Assembly: GCA_013397455.1 (NCBI GenBank)
Contig: VYZB01000117.1
Location: 1,770,055 to 1,834,054 of the forward strand
Source: Crotophaga sulcirostris
Lineage: Eukaryota; Chordata; Aves; Cuculiformes; Crotophagidae
Direction: 5' to 3'
DNA length: 64,000 nucleotides
Positions 63,768 through 64,000 of the stretch are shown here, in pieces. Under the pieces are notes generated by a model, which was not told the DNA's origin, ran no database searches, and saw only the letters and a program-made list of their open reading frames with translations. The translations under genes were made by a program, and so were the position numbers. Positions within the stretch are counted from its first letter, which is position 1; each line of letters begins with the position of its first letter.

Positions 63768-64000
63768 TCAACACTATCTAACGAACCTTAAGTGCACAAG
63801 TGCATGGGACATGACGAGACACATCTGTGGGTCCTGAAGGAACTGGCAGATGAAGTCACTATTCATCATATTTGAGAAGTTGAGGCAGTTTGGTGAAGTT
63901 CTCACTGACCGCAGAAGGGGAAACATAACCCCCATTTTTAAAAAGGGAAAAAAGGAAGACCCAGGGAACCACAGGCCAATCAGTCTCACCTCTGCATCTG
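63768..64000 (+). mobile_element. CR1 LINE reverse-transcriptase fragment, continues past window end
   Basis: A + strand CR1 piece from the 5' part of the reverse transcriptase. The last 150 bases encode FEKLRQFGEVL, then ITPIFKKGKKEDPGNHRPIS and LTSAS, the conserved fingers block of CR1 polymerase (family form 'PIFKKGKKEDPGNYRPVSLTS'). An in-frame stop near 63835 breaks the upstream part. The element runs off the window, so its palm, thumb and tail should lie beyond 64000. Confidence 0.92.

Noticed and set aside
63774..63989. 71-codon open frame on the minus strand at the window end
   Set aside because: Antisense to the + strand CR1 fingers-domain fragment.
1..64000. Endogenous retrovirus or LTR element
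   Set aside because: I looked for paired TG...CA ends, primer-binding sites and gag/pol words and saw none that I could support; the polymerase pieces found are all CR1-type.
1..64000. Prokaryotic systems (operons, CRISPR, prophage)
   Set aside because: CR1, MIR and mariner content, stop-dense AT-rich sequence and absence of long coding frames show a vertebrate genome.

Overview
The window looks like a stretch of bird nuclear genome (crocodilian or turtle cannot be excluded), AT-rich and almost entirely non-coding. The main evidence is at least thirteen pieces of CR1, the dominant avian LINE. They are recognised by their conserved 3' region, by the terminal ATTCTATG-type octamer tail, and by translated pieces of CR1 reverse transcriptase and endonuclease. 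There are no operons, no bacterial genes and no CRISPR. I recognise no complete host protein-coding gene, so the window is either intergenic or deep inside a large intron.

Layout. From 1 to 12 kb there is unique sequence with CR1 pieces at about 4.78, 6.84, 7.21 and 10.97 kb. From 12.6 to 17 kb there is a CR1 cluster (12.6, 15.15 and 16.5 kb), including two copies whose reverse-transcriptase C-terminal reading frames are still open. A short CR1 3' end lies at 21.4 kb with an odd repeated 5' junction. At 25.6-26.2 kb there is a complete but internally deleted mariner-type DNA transposon with matching 15-bp terminal inverted repeats and TA target duplications. A rearranged CR1 relic joining endonuclease and reverse-transcriptase pieces lies at 30.2-30.6 kb. 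An old MIR/CORE-SINE lies at 32.6 kb and a CR1 at 38.3 kb. The longest CR1 (about 1.7 kb, minus strand, reaching back into the reverse-transcriptase palm) is at 45.7-47.4 kb. An assembly N inside a direct repeat lies at 48.15 kb, and another CR1 at 57.6-58.4 kb. A G-rich telomere-like tract is at 59.8 kb, a second MIR at 60.9 kb, and the window ends inside a further CR1 reverse-transcriptase fragment (63.77 kb onward).

Functional reading. All recognisable coding material is transposon-derived and decayed; nothing here should be able to mobilise itself. Three short non-repeat stretches look faintly exon-like: a signal-peptide-like segment followed by a donor-like GTATGT at 35.6 kb, an open frame ending at a GTAAGG donor at 50.1-50.3 kb, and a possible acceptor plus open frame at 63.1 kb. 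Two stretches (9.9-10.3 and 24.1-24.6 kb) look like candidate regulatory sequence. These are inferences, and I found no convincing new biological system.
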